Origin: Marinagarivorans algicola
GTDB lineage: Bacteria > Pseudomonadota > Gammaproteobacteria > Pseudomonadales > Cellvibrionaceae
Reading direction: 5' to 3'
DNA length: 64,000 nucleotides
Assembly: GCF_001292705.1 (NCBI RefSeq)
Contig: NZ_LGAK01000021.1
Span: 27,275-91,274 of the forward strand
Below the pieces are notes generated by a model. The model did not search any database. It worked only from the letters and a program-made list of their open reading frames with translations, and was not told the DNA's origin. The position numbers and the translations under genes were made by a program. Within the stretch, counting starts at the first letter, position 1, and each line of letters opens with the position of its first letter. Positions 1-7,857 of this stretch are shown in pieces.

Positions 1-196
1 CGGCCAGCGTCATCATTTCGTCTGCTTTAAAGCTTTCGTCTACTTTGATGCCTGTGGCAATTTCGTACATACGAATACGATAGAGACTGCCACCGGCACG
101 GCCGCATACCGCAGATTTACTGACTTCTTTCACAAGATACACTTTACCGTTGTATTCGATGGCGACGTTCTTTTTGATTTCGCTGGCTTTAGGCAT
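1..196 (-). CDS. efpL: Elongation factor P-like protein (EfpL/YeiP), 5' part
   Basis: Reading the minus strand from the ATG at 194-196 gives [20 protein letters not shown] and continues open to the window edge, about 65 codons. The start, the KKN.AIEYNGK.YLVK stretch and the following [20 protein letters not shown] match the N-terminal KOW-like domain of YeiP, a paralogue of EF-P that helps ribosomes through difficult peptide sequences. The tip residue that EF-P has modified cannot be judged from this fragment with confidence. It is divergent from bolA. The gene is cut by the window edge, not broken. Confidence 0.85.
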   Translation of the reverse strand, partial: MPKASEIKKNVAIEYNGKVYLVKEVSKSAVCGRAGGSLYRIRMYEIATGIKVDESFKADEMMTLA

Positions 197-244
197 AATA
201 GATTTCCAAAAAGGCGAGAAAATATCACAGCTAAGCGTAGATAC

Positions 245-286
245 CTAGCGGCCCAGCGATTTAATAGACTTTTTCGACTGGGCTAG
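245..286. other. Imperfect hairpin in the efpL-bolA divergent region
   Basis: CTAGCGGCCCAG (245-256) faces CTGGGCTAG (278-286), pairing with a small bulge across a 21-base T-rich loop. It lies in the leader of efpL or the promoter region of bolA. It could be a regulator site or a leader hairpin; nothing in the sequence decides between these. Confidence 0.3.
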
Positions 287-369
287 CTCACGATGATGGG
301 CGTGTTGTATTATGTCAGATGCAGATCAAACCATTCCATGAGTGAAGAGCTCGATACAAAGGCAGGCAT

Positions 370-693
370 ATGCAAAATCCAATACAGGCGGCTATAGTGC
401 TTAAATTACAGCAAGCACTCAGTCCTGATCATCTTGATGTTATCAATGAAAGCGCGAACCACAATGTGCCTGTGGGCTCCGAAAGCCACTTTAAGGTCAT
501 CGCGGTTAGCCAGTACTTTGAGGGTAAGCGAGCGGTGGCTCGCCATCAAGCGGTGTATCAAATTTTAGCGCAAGAGCTAAAAGGCAGTAAGTCAGGCGTT
601 GGCGTACATGCATTGGCACTTCATTTGTATACGCCGGGTGAATGGGCAGAGCAGCAAGCAGCGCCAATGTCGCCGCTGTGCTTAGGTGCTTAG
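370..693 (+). CDS. bolA: BolA family protein
   Basis: 107 residues, close to the usual length of BolA. The central block ESANHNVPVGSESHFKV is the BolA signature and is followed by the expected RH..VY..L..EL and VHALALHLYTP..W segments with the conserved His. BolA proteins work with monothiol glutaredoxins in iron-sulfur cluster handling and in some bacteria affect cell shape, biofilm and motility. The ATG at 370 follows a weak purine stretch (AAAGGCAG). The C-terminal tail is short and low in complexity. It is convergent with trmL, with repeat sequence between them. Confidence 0.93.
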   Translation: MQNPIQAAIVLKLQQALSPDHLDVINESANHNVPVGSESHFKVIAVSQYFEGKRAVARHQAVYQILAQELKGSKSGVGVHALALHLYTPGEWAEQQAAPMSPLCLGA

Positions 694-730
694 ATGTTTA
701 GGCGCTTAGACAATACCTATCAAAACGCTA

Positions 731-870
731 TGCCACTATTCAGCCAAGCTGAAAGTTCCACCTGATAGGGGGCTGATGGTACTTTTTGTCTATTTTAAGC
801 GCTGGGAGCGCTTAAAATAGTGCCTAAATGATGATTGATTCGCCCCAATTCCGGCCTTCTGAATGGTTAC
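731..870 (-). repeat. Dispersed intergenic repeat, copy A (complete)
   Basis: A 140-bp element whose ends are imperfect inverted repeats: GCCACTATTCAG (732-743) against CTGAATGGTTAC (859-870), 9 of 12 matching. Two hairpins are inside: TTCAGC-CAA-GCTGAA (739-753) and a perfect 14-bp stem with loop GGG at 790-820 (arm CTATTTTAAGCGCT). In the orientation used for the family it lies on the minus strand. Related copies are at 25254-25535, 35041-35156 and 40913-41071. It fills the space between the convergent genes bolA and trmL, where the long stem may also end transcription. Confidence 0.7.
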
Positions 871-912
871 AACCCTATCGGGTAAAGCTGAGCAGCTTGG
901 CTCAGTAGTAAC
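868..912 (+). repeat. Dispersed repeat, fragment D (right end only)
   Basis: CCCTATCGGGTAAAGCTGAG and the following CAGCTTGGCTCAGTAGTAAC resemble the right end of copy A, read in the opposite orientation and abutting it. The terminal hairpin is kept with different bases: CTGAGC (888-893) pairs with GCTCAG (900-905), where copies A and B have TTCAGC and GCTGAA. The left part of this copy is not clearly recognisable, so copy A may have landed in or beside it. Confidence 0.5.
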
Positions 913-938
913 CTAAAATAATGGTTTAGTGGGTAGGC

Positions 939-1403
939 TTAAATGGCACCTTCGAAGCCCATTTGTCGCCATGCTTCATACGCAATCACAGAGGTGGCAT
1001 TAGAGAGGTTCATACTGCGGCTTTCGGGTCGCATCGGGATACGTAAAACACCGCTGATCTGCGGTGCCGTTCTAATCTCTTCGGGGAGCCCGCGTGTCTC
1101 GGGTCCCATTAGTAAAAAATCACCCTCCTCAAACTTTTGCTCGCTAAACCAGTGAGTGCCCTTGGTGCTAATAGCAAACAGCCTGATTTTTGGGTGGGTT
1201 TGTATAAAGGCTTGCCAGTTGGCGTACTGTTTAACATTTTGCCACTCGGCGTAATCGAGTCCTGCACGGCGTAGGCGCTTGTCATCCAGTTCAAAGCCGA
1301 AAGGCTCAATCAGGTGAAGCTGAAAGCCCATATTAGCGCACAAGCGAATGATGTTCCCGGTATTGGGCGGAATTTCAGGTTCAAATAAAACAATATTTAA
1401 CAT
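939..1403 (-). CDS. trmL: tRNA (cytidine/uridine-34-2'-O)-methyltransferase TrmL
   Basis: 154 residues, the usual TrmL length. It starts MLNIVLFEPEIPPNTGNIIR, carrying the NTGNI motif of SPOUT methyltransferases. The C-terminal knot region is present as LLMGPETRGLP, then IPMRPESRSMNLSNATSV. TrmL methylates the wobble-base ribose of tRNA-Leu isoacceptors using S-adenosylmethionine. It stands alone, convergent with bolA and divergent from the msh cluster. Confidence 0.95.
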   Translation of the reverse strand: MLNIVLFEPEIPPNTGNIIRLCANMGFQLHLIEPFGFELDDKRLRRAGLDYAEWQNVKQYANWQAFIQTHPKIRLFAISTKGTHWFSEQKFEEGDFLLMGPETRGLPEEIRTAPQISGVLRIPMRPESRSMNLSNATSVIAYEAWRQMGFEGAI

Positions 1404-1465
1404 AAGGGGCTGCCAAGGTTTAAGAGGTTACTCGTGGTGCGTGTGTTGTGGATAATAATGAATAT

Positions 1466-1493
1466 CAGACAATTTCGATAGAGCGTCTATACT
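1466..1493 (+). promoter_or_regulatory. Possible sigma-70 promoter of the msh cluster
   Basis: CAGACA (1466-1471, 4 of 6 to the -35 consensus), a 16-base spacer and TATACT (1488-1493, 5 of 6 to the -10). It lies about 130 bases before mshI in the trmL-mshI divergent region. The match is moderate only. Confidence 0.3.
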
Positions 1494-1623
1494 CAGTTTA
1501 ACGTGCCGTATTTGTTTGGTAATTGGTGTATAAAAATACGTTTAAGCTAACGGTGAATTTTATGCGCAACCATCGGCGGCGTATAGAGAAAATGCCAATA
1601 AAGGGCTAAATCAGGTTGTTAAC

Positions 1624-2562
1624 GTGATTAAATGGCGAAAAAACAGTCACTCCGATCAAACGGTAGGGCTTGAGTTTAGGGAAGATGGCATTGCTATTGC
1701 GCACCGTCAAACGGTCGATTATGGCAATTTACTTAAGCATGTTGACTTTCTTCCAGCAAGCTTAGAGTCGTCTAATATTAAAATGTTGGGTGACTATGTT
1801 AAAGCAAACCATCTGCAAAAACTGCCTTGTAATGTAGTGTTACCGCAAGGGCAATATCAATTGTTATTGGTTGACGCACCGGATGTGCCCGAGGAAGAGG
1901 TTCGCAGTGCTTTACGCTGGAAGATTAAAGATTTGATCGCAACGCCTTTAGATGATGCAGGCATTGAATATTTTTATTTGCCAGAAGATGGTGCGCATTC
2001 ACGTAAAAAAATGATCTATGTCGTCATATCAGAGCTATCACGCTTGCGCAATATTATAGAGCTCATTAAAGCTGTGGATTTGAATTTAAAAAGTATTGAT
2101 ATCAATGAGTTGGTCATGCGCAATCTAGCTACAAGTCTAATCGACCCAGGTTTTGAGGGGCGTGGTGTTGCGATAGCCCGATTAAGACAGGGCCGAGGTA
2201 GTGTTAGCCTGTTCAAAAAAGGAAATTTATATTTATCAAGGCAATTTGATTTAGACTATCAAGCCGGCTTATTAGAAGCGTTGCCTGAAGATATACTGGC
2301 CCTAGAATTACAGCGCTCTTTAGATTATTACGAACGGCAAATGGGGCAAGCGGCTCCGGGCGTTGTTTATATTTGTGGCGATGGTGTGGCCGAAGATAAA
2401 ATCAGTGATACGCTTAGAGTTAGCTTGGTTTCGTCGATTCAGTATTTAGATATTGGTGCTATTTTCGGTGTTCCTGATGATGGTGATGCGCTCGAGTTTC
2501 AAAAGTGCTTAGGGGCTATTGGCGGATCGTTGCGTGCGGGGGCCACCCATGCAAGAGGTTAA
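1624..2562 (+). CDS. mshI: MSHA biogenesis protein MshI (PilM-like)
   Basis: 312 residues. The protein begins with a basic stretch and the segment VGLEFREDGIAIAH, the opening strand pair of the PilM/actin-like fold, and carries the conserved VPEEEVRSALRWKIKDLI block typical of PilM/MshI. PilM-type proteins sit in the cytoplasm and couple the pilus ATPase to the inner-membrane PilN/PilO pair. The GTG at 1624 is the first start of the frame and sits directly before the conserved N-terminus. The next gene starts inside its 3' end (14-base overlap), so the two are probably translationally coupled. Confidence 0.85.
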   Translation: MIKWRKNSHSDQTVGLEFREDGIAIAHRQTVDYGNLLKHVDFLPASLESSNIKMLGDYVKANHLQKLPCNVVLPQGQYQLLLVDAPDVPEEEVRSALRWKIKDLIATPLDDAGIEYFYLPEDGAHSRKKMIYVVISELSRLRNIIELIKAVDLNLKSIDINELVMRNLATSLIDPGFEGRGVAIARLRQGRGSVSLFKKGNLYLSRQFDLDYQAGLLEALPEDILALELQRSLDYYERQMGQAAPGVVYICGDGVAEDKISDTLRVSLVSSIQYLDIGAIFGVPDDGDALEFQKCLGAIGGSLRAGATHARG

Positions 2563-3163
2563 TTTATATTTACCCGAACTTAAACCACAAAAAGATTGGT
2601 TTAGTGCAAAATACTTGTCTGCTATTTTTGTTGGAGTATTTTTTATTTTATTGTTGGTGCAGTATGTTAAAACTTATGAGCTGAGCCAGCTAGAAAAAGA
2701 ACTAGAAGAAAAAAACCTTGTTCTGGATGCATTAGGGGTAGAATTAGATAAAAGCAAAACAATAAAGTCACCTAATTCACGGCAAGATATTAAAATGTCT
2801 ATTGCGCTATTAGAGAAAAAAATAAAATCACGTGAGCGCTTATTTAACTTGATTCAAGGCCAGACTCTAGGTGAAGATTTTAGTTTTCATATCGCGATGA
2901 AAGCTATGGCTGTTAATGCCTCTGAAAAATTATCAATCTCTCAATTTACGTTTTCTTATGGTGGTAAGTTAATAGAAATGTCAGGGGAAGGTTTAAATGC
3001 TTATGATGTCCCTCAATACTTTGGTTTATTGCGAAAAGAAGAAATTTTTTCAAAATCAAAATTTGGATTGATTAATATTGGTAATATTAAGGCGAGCGGG
3101 GGCGTTGAGTTTTCTATGGGGTATGACGGAACAGCCTCTTTTAGTACTCCGGTGAAGCAATGA
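2549..3163 (+). CDS. PilN-like MSHA assembly protein (MshI2)
   Basis: 204 residues from the ATG at 2549 (MQEVNLYLPELKP), chosen because this is the conserved PilN N-terminus; the frame opens 30 bases earlier at a TTG that would add an unlike peptide. The order is a short cytoplasmic peptide that would bind MshI, one membrane segment (about residues 21-38, LSAIFVGVFFILLLVQYV), a coiled coil rich in Lys/Glu, then a periplasmic alpha/beta domain. It is the inner-membrane partner of MshJ. Called PilN-like because only fold-level features are visible. The base composition is clearly A/T-rich. Confidence 0.8.
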   Translation: MQEVNLYLPELKPQKDWFSAKYLSAIFVGVFFILLLVQYVKTYELSQLEKELEEKNLVLDALGVELDKSKTIKSPNSRQDIKMSIALLEKKIKSRERLFNLIQGQTLGEDFSFHIAMKAMAVNASEKLSISQFTFSYGGKLIEMSGEGLNAYDVPQYFGLLRKEEIFSKSKFGLINIGNIKASGGVEFSMGYDGTASFSTPVKQ

Positions 3164-3897
3164 AGATAATCTCGCGTTGGCTTGAACTTTGTAGCCGTTT
3201 TGATGCGTTAGTTGTGCGTGAACGGGTATTGCTATTTGGTTCATGTTTGGCGGGTTTATATTTAGTATTTGATACGTTATTGATTCTGCCAACGAGCGCT
3301 AAGCAAGCGCTATTGACTGAGGAGATGATCTCTATTCAGAAAAAAATAGATCAAATTGCAACAGAAAAAAAAGTTTTTGATCGTGTTGCTCAGCGAGATC
3401 CTGATGCTAATTTAAAGCGTGAACGTTTAAAGCTTCAGGGGCGACTATTGCAGCTCGAAGGTGGCTTAGAAGAGCTATCTCTACGGTTAATTGCCAGTGA
3501 GCAACTTCCTGAAATTTTGCGCGAGGTTTCTAAAAGTGCTAGCCAAATGAACCTTAAGTCGTTAAGAACATTGCCGCCAGAGGCAATAGATTTAAGTGGT
3601 AAAGTCGTCAAGTTGAAAGCGATTGCACGCGCGGCCAAAGATTATTTGTCAGGTCATGAAAGTGATGACTCGGAAGATCAGGCTTTACCTTCCGAAAAGG
3701 TTTATCGCCACGCCATTCGGTTACGCCTTGAGGGCACTTATTTTGAAGTCATGGAGTTTTTGCAGGTCCTCGAGAATTTAACTTGGCGCTTTTATTGGGA
3801 AGGTATTGATTATAAGGTGGCGCAATTTCCTAATGCTATTGTTGAGATAGAGCTTTACACATTATCGACAGATGAGGGTATGTTGGGTGAGCAGTAG
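3160..3897 (+). CDS. mshJ: MSHA biogenesis protein MshJ (PilO-like)
   Basis: 245 residues. The ATG overlaps the previous stop (ATGA), a strong coupling signal. A membrane helix at about residues 22-42 (VLLFGSCLAGLYLVFDTLLI) is followed by a long charged coiled coil and a periplasmic domain (VYRHAIRLRLEGTYFEVMEF...), the layout of PilO/GspM proteins. The AIRLRLEGTY..V..FL..LE segment is the part most typical of the MshJ/PilO family. It would pair with the PilN-like product to form the inner-membrane alignment complex of the pilus. Confidence 0.82.
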   Translation: MKIISRWLELCSRFDALVVRERVLLFGSCLAGLYLVFDTLLILPTSAKQALLTEEMISIQKKIDQIATEKKVFDRVAQRDPDANLKRERLKLQGRLLQLEGGLEELSLRLIASEQLPEILREVSKSASQMNLKSLRTLPPEAIDLSGKVVKLKAIARAAKDYLSGHESDDSEDQALPSEKVYRHAIRLRLEGTYFEVMEFLQVLENLTWRFYWEGIDYKVAQFPNAIVEIELYTLSTDEGMLGEQ

Positions 3898-4246
3898 GAG
3901 TGTACCTAAAGGTCGTAATAATAATGCAGCCGGCACTAAACTATACTATGTGATGGTTGGTTTTTCGATGCTCGTATTGATGAATACCGATGCACTGGCT
4001 GGGCCTTTAAGAGACCCTACAACGCCTTTGCATAAAGTGATTGTAACAGAGAGTGAAATTGATTTAATGCTTTTTGCAATCGCAAATGTTGGCGGTAAAA
4101 ATTTTGCAATTATTAATGGTCAAAGAGTGTATGAAGGAGGCGTTATTAATGGTGCAAAAATTGAAGAGATCAATGATAAGTATGTCGTTTACAGTCATAA
4201 AGGTAAGCGCTCTTTACTTAATATGCGACTCTCATTGATTCAATAA
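3887..4246 (+). CDS. mshK: MSHA biogenesis protein MshK (PilP-like)
   Basis: 119 residues from the GTG at 3887; the frame also has an ATG at 3872. Either choice overlaps mshJ. An N-terminal hydrophobic segment (YYVMVGFSMLVLM) ends in DALA-G, a plausible signal-peptidase site. The mature start GPLRDPTTP is the short proline motif typical of MshK. The remaining approximately 80 residues form a small domain with INGQRVYEGG, the GspC/PilP-like pattern. MshK links the inner-membrane complex to the secretin; its position directly before mshL supports the call. Confidence 0.75.
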   Translation: MSSRSVPKGRNNNAAGTKLYYVMVGFSMLVLMNTDALAGPLRDPTTPLHKVIVTESEIDLMLFAIANVGGKNFAIINGQRVYEGGVINGAKIEEINDKYVVYSHKGKRSLLNMRLSLIQ

Positions 4247-4264
4247 TAATCTGCAGGTAATGTC

Positions 4265-5875
4265 ATGAAGATAATCACTCTTTTTGCTTTTCGTATAATA
4301 CCTCTAGTGGGTATGCTGGTTTTTATGTCAGCTTGTGCTCGTATAAACGGTGAGCTGATTGGCGAAAGAGAAATGACAAAAATTGTCAGTGAACAAGACC
4401 AGAAAATATTCAAAGACGATGTAAAAAATATTGACGCTTTTGTGGCGACCACAAAGCACCAGCCTAAAAAAGCTAATCGCTTGAATCTATCAGTTACAAA
4501 TTTACCGGCGAAGACATTTTTTTTAAGTTTGGTATCTGATGCAGGCGTTAACGTAGTCACTGACCCTGAAATTACGGGTTCTATTAGCTTAGAATTAAAT
4601 GATGTTACAGTCGCTGATGTATTGAATGTGACGCGTGATGTTTACGGTTATGAATATTCCTATGATAATAATGTGTATGTTATTTATCCAAGAAAATTAC
4701 GAACAGAAATTTTTGATGTTGATTACTTAAATATTTCTCGAGAAAGTTCAACTGAAACATCGGTCGCTATCAGTGCGATTACAGGCTCTAATGGTGGCGG
4801 TAGCCAAGAGGGTGGTAATAGCACAGCAGGCGGTCAGGAAAAAAGTGCTTCAGGTACGCAAATTACAACAAAAAGCAGTACGGATTATTGGCAGAATTTA
4901 GAAGAAACGTTAAATGCTATTGTTGGCTCTATTGAGGGGCGATCTGTGATTGTCAATCCTCATGCGGGTGTGATTGTTGTTAAGGCATTACCAAAAGAAA
5001 TCAATAGAGTGCGGCGATTTTTAGAACGATCACAGATTAATATTAATCGGCAAATCATTTTAGAAACCAAGATATTAGAAGTCACTTTAAGTGATGGATA
5101 TGAAGCTGGTATTAATTGGGAGCAATTAGGAAATCAAATGACCTATACCAATAATGTTTCTGATTTTGACACTGTTCCCAATATTTTAGGTGCGCAAGAA
5201 AATGGTGAGCTTTTTTCTTCGGTGGTCGTGGTTAATGATATATTTCGTTTGCTGGCCTTTTTGGAAACACAGGGCTCTGTACAGGTTTTGTCTAGCCCTA
5301 GAGTCAGTACCGTAAATAATCAAAAAGCGATGATAAGAGTAGGTACGGATGAATTTTTTGTGACCGGAGTTAAAAGTAATACAACAGCCAGTGCGGCGAC
5401 GACGACAACTTCGCCAGAGATAGAGCTCACATCTTTTTTTAGTGGTATTTCTTTAGATATAACACCTCAAATTAGCGCTGATGGTGCTGTAGTGCTTCAT
5501 GTGCATCCATTAGTGAGTACAGTAGAAGATCAGCAAAAAGTTTTTACAGTGGGTAATGATGAGTATGATTTACCGCTTGCACTTAGAGAAATAAGAGAAA
5601 GTGATAGTATCGTAAGGGCGCATAGCGGTGAAGTTGTGGTACTCGGTGGGCTAATGCAGGAAACAACAGTTCAAAATGATGGTAAGCGCCCTGTTTTAGG
5701 TGACATTCCTTTGCTAAATCTATTCTTTAAAACAAAAAAAGATCGTAAGACAAAAAAAGAGTTGGTGATTTTAATGCGACCAGTAGTTGTGGATGCAAAC
5801 GCTTGGAAAGATGATATTCGCAATAGTCTTCAGCGTTTTGAAAAAGTTGGTAACGAATTCAGAAAGCAAAAATGA
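4265..5875 (+). CDS. mshL: MSHA secretin MshL, lipoprotein
   Basis: 536 residues. A lipoprotein signal ends in FMSAC with the lipid-bearing Cys at residue 24. An STN/N0-type domain follows (FFLSLVSDAGVNVVTDPEIT), then N domains and a Gly/Ser/Thr-rich linker (about residues 175-205). The C-terminal secretin domain has SVQVLSSPRVSTVNNQKA and the closing VLGDIPLLNLFF signature. It forms the outer-membrane ring through which the MSHA pilus is extruded. In Vibrio mshM and mshN follow; here only a 125-base spacer separates it from mshE. Confidence 0.93.
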   Translation: MKIITLFAFRIIPLVGMLVFMSACARINGELIGEREMTKIVSEQDQKIFKDDVKNIDAFVATTKHQPKKANRLNLSVTNLPAKTFFLSLVSDAGVNVVTDPEITGSISLELNDVTVADVLNVTRDVYGYEYSYDNNVYVIYPRKLRTEIFDVDYLNISRESSTETSVAISAITGSNGGGSQEGGNSTAGGQEKSASGTQITTKSSTDYWQNLEETLNAIVGSIEGRSVIVNPHAGVIVVKALPKEINRVRRFLERSQININRQIILETKILEVTLSDGYEAGINWEQLGNQMTYTNNVSDFDTVPNILGAQENGELFSSVVVVNDIFRLLAFLETQGSVQVLSSPRVSTVNNQKAMIRVGTDEFFVTGVKSNTTASAATTTTSPEIELTSFFSGISLDITPQISADGAVVLHVHPLVSTVEDQQKVFTVGNDEYDLPLALREIRESDSIVRAHSGEVVVLGGLMQETTVQNDGKRPVLGDIPLLNLFFKTKKDRKTKKELVILMRPVVVDANAWKDDIRNSLQRFEKVGNEFRKQK

Positions 5876-6000
5876 TGATATGAGTCATGATATGGATAGA
5901 CTACTCAAAAACTTAGACATATCTTATTACGCGACTCATTTATAGGAAATAATATAGCGCAAGTCAAGATATTGTGAGTAGTGTGCTAAGGGGGTTTACT

Positions 6001-7857
6001 ATGACAACTCAGCAGAGAATTCGTATTGGTGATTTGTTGGTCGCGCAGCAAATTATTACATCAGCGCAGCTTTTAAATGCCTTAGACGAGCAAAAAAATA
6101 CAGGCCATAAGCTGGGCCGGCAATTAATAGAGATGGGTTATGTTGAAGAAAATACACTACTAACCTTACTCTCTAAGCAGCTTAATTACCCTTTTATTGC
6201 CCTTAAACAGTTTCAATATGATAAAGAGCTTGTTCAAATACTGCCAGAGACCATTGCGCGACGTTATCGTTTAGTTGTACTAAAACGTGATCCTGATGGC
6301 TTATTGTTAGGTATGAGCGATCCTACCGATATTTTTGGCCTTGACGAGGCTCATAAAGCCTTAAAGGAAAATATTAAACCGGCAGTAGTCCGTGAATCGG
6401 AACTCATGGATATTATTGATACCGCGTATAGTCGTGCAGGTGAAATAGCATCACTGGCAGAGCAACTTGATGAAGAGTTGGGTGGTGAAGCGTTAAATTT
6501 AAGTGAGTTGCTATCTTCGGTTGAAGATACTGATGCCCCCGTCGTCAAGTTGTTACAAAAGATTTTTGAAGAAGCGCTTAAGACGCGGGCATCAGACATT
6601 CATATTGAACCGGATGAACATGTGCTCCGTATTCGCCAGCGTATTGATGGCGTGTTGGCCGAGACGGTGATGAATGAAAAGCGCATTGCTGGGGCGTTAG
6701 TGGTGCGCTTAAAATTGATGTCTAATTTAGATATTTCTGAAAAGCGCTTGCCACAAGATGGCCGCTTTCAGCTGACCATTAATAAGCGTAATATCGATGT
6801 GCGGTTATCGACAATGCCGGTGCAATTTGGCGAATCAGTTGTTATGCGATTGCTCGATCACTCTCAAGGTATTAAAAAGCTTGATCGTGTGGGCATGACT
6901 CCGGAATATGTGAAGCGATTTAGGCATATTATTACGCGTCCACATGGTTTGGTGTTAGTTACGGGGCCAACCGGTAGTGGAAAAACCACGACGTTGTATG
7001 GAGGGTTAAGCGAGCTAAATACACCCGAGAAAAAAATCATTACGGTAGAAGACCCTGTTGAATTTAGATTGCCTCGTATTAGCCAGGTGCAAGTTCATGA
7101 AAAAATAGGCTTAGATTTTGCCCGTGTACTACGAGCAACTTTAAGGCAAGATCCTGATATTTTATTAGTGGGTGAAATACGAGATGCAAGTTCTGCAGAA
7201 ATTGCCCTTAGGGCGGCAATGACTGGGCATATGGTGTTATCAACATTGCATACCAATGATGCGGTAGCCTCTGCATTGCGTTTAGTTGATATGGGTGTTG
7301 ATGCTTATCTTGTTGCCTCTAGCCTAAAAGCTATTATTGCCCAGCGGCTAGTGCGTAAAATTTGTGAAAGTTGCAAGCAACCCGCGATGCCGTCTAGTGA
7401 TGAGCGGCTGTTACTGAAGAGTTTAGGGGTCGATGACAGTATACCTTTTTATCGTGGTATAGGCTGCTCACATTGCTACAACACAGGATACCATGGCCGA
7501 ATTGGTGTTTTTGAATTATTAGAATTGAACCAAGCCATGGCGAATGCTTTGCGCGATAATAATGTACGAGAATTTAATACAGTGGCTCATAATCATCCGC
7601 ACTATAGGCCTTTAAGTTTAGGTGCTTTAGATTATGCGATTGAAGGGCTAACGACGTTAGAGGAAGTACTTAAAGTCACAGCGCAAGTTGAAGACGAGTC
7701 TATTGCATCACCACCAACCCCTAAGCCACCATCCACGGTTCCATCGCCTGCGACGACGTCATTACCCGCTATTGCGGCGGCGAGTGATGAGATTCATGAT
7801 GTGTCATTATCCGATCCTAGTACAGCGACGGTAGATAGTCCTAATGGCGACATTTAA
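6001..7857 (+). CDS. mshE: MSHA pilus assembly ATPase MshE with c-di-GMP-binding N-domain
   Basis: 618 residues. The ATG at 6001 is chosen over the GTG at 5974 because an AAGGGGG ribosome site precedes it by about eight bases. Residues 7-75 form an MshEN domain (RIGDLLVAQQIITSAQLLNAL, then LGRQLIEMGYV), the motif known to bind cyclic di-GMP. The ATPase core has Walker A GPTGSGKTTT (about 322-331), an Asp box, Walker B and a four-Cys zinc motif (CESC about 455, CSHC about 489). A Pro/Ser/Thr-rich tail of about 50 residues follows the core and is unusual for the family. The gene overlaps mshG by 14 bases. Confidence 0.95.
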   Translation: MTTQQRIRIGDLLVAQQIITSAQLLNALDEQKNTGHKLGRQLIEMGYVEENTLLTLLSKQLNYPFIALKQFQYDKELVQILPETIARRYRLVVLKRDPDGLLLGMSDPTDIFGLDEAHKALKENIKPAVVRESELMDIIDTAYSRAGEIASLAEQLDEELGGEALNLSELLSSVEDTDAPVVKLLQKIFEEALKTRASDIHIEPDEHVLRIRQRIDGVLAETVMNEKRIAGALVVRLKLMSNLDISEKRLPQDGRFQLTINKRNIDVRLSTMPVQFGESVVMRLLDHSQGIKKLDRVGMTPEYVKRFRHIITRPHGLVLVTGPTGSGKTTTLYGGLSELNTPEKKIITVEDPVEFRLPRISQVQVHEKIGLDFARVLRATLRQDPDILLVGEIRDASSAEIALRAAMTGHMVLSTLHTNDAVASALRLVDMGVDAYLVASSLKAIIAQRLVRKICESCKQPAMPSSDERLLLKSLGVDDSIPFYRGIGCSHCYNTGYHGRIGVFELLELNQAMANALRDNNVREFNTVAHNHPHYRPLSLGALDYAIEGLTTLEEVLKVTAQVEDESIASPPTPKPPSTVPSPATTSLPAIAAASDEIHDVSLSDPSTATVDSPNGDI

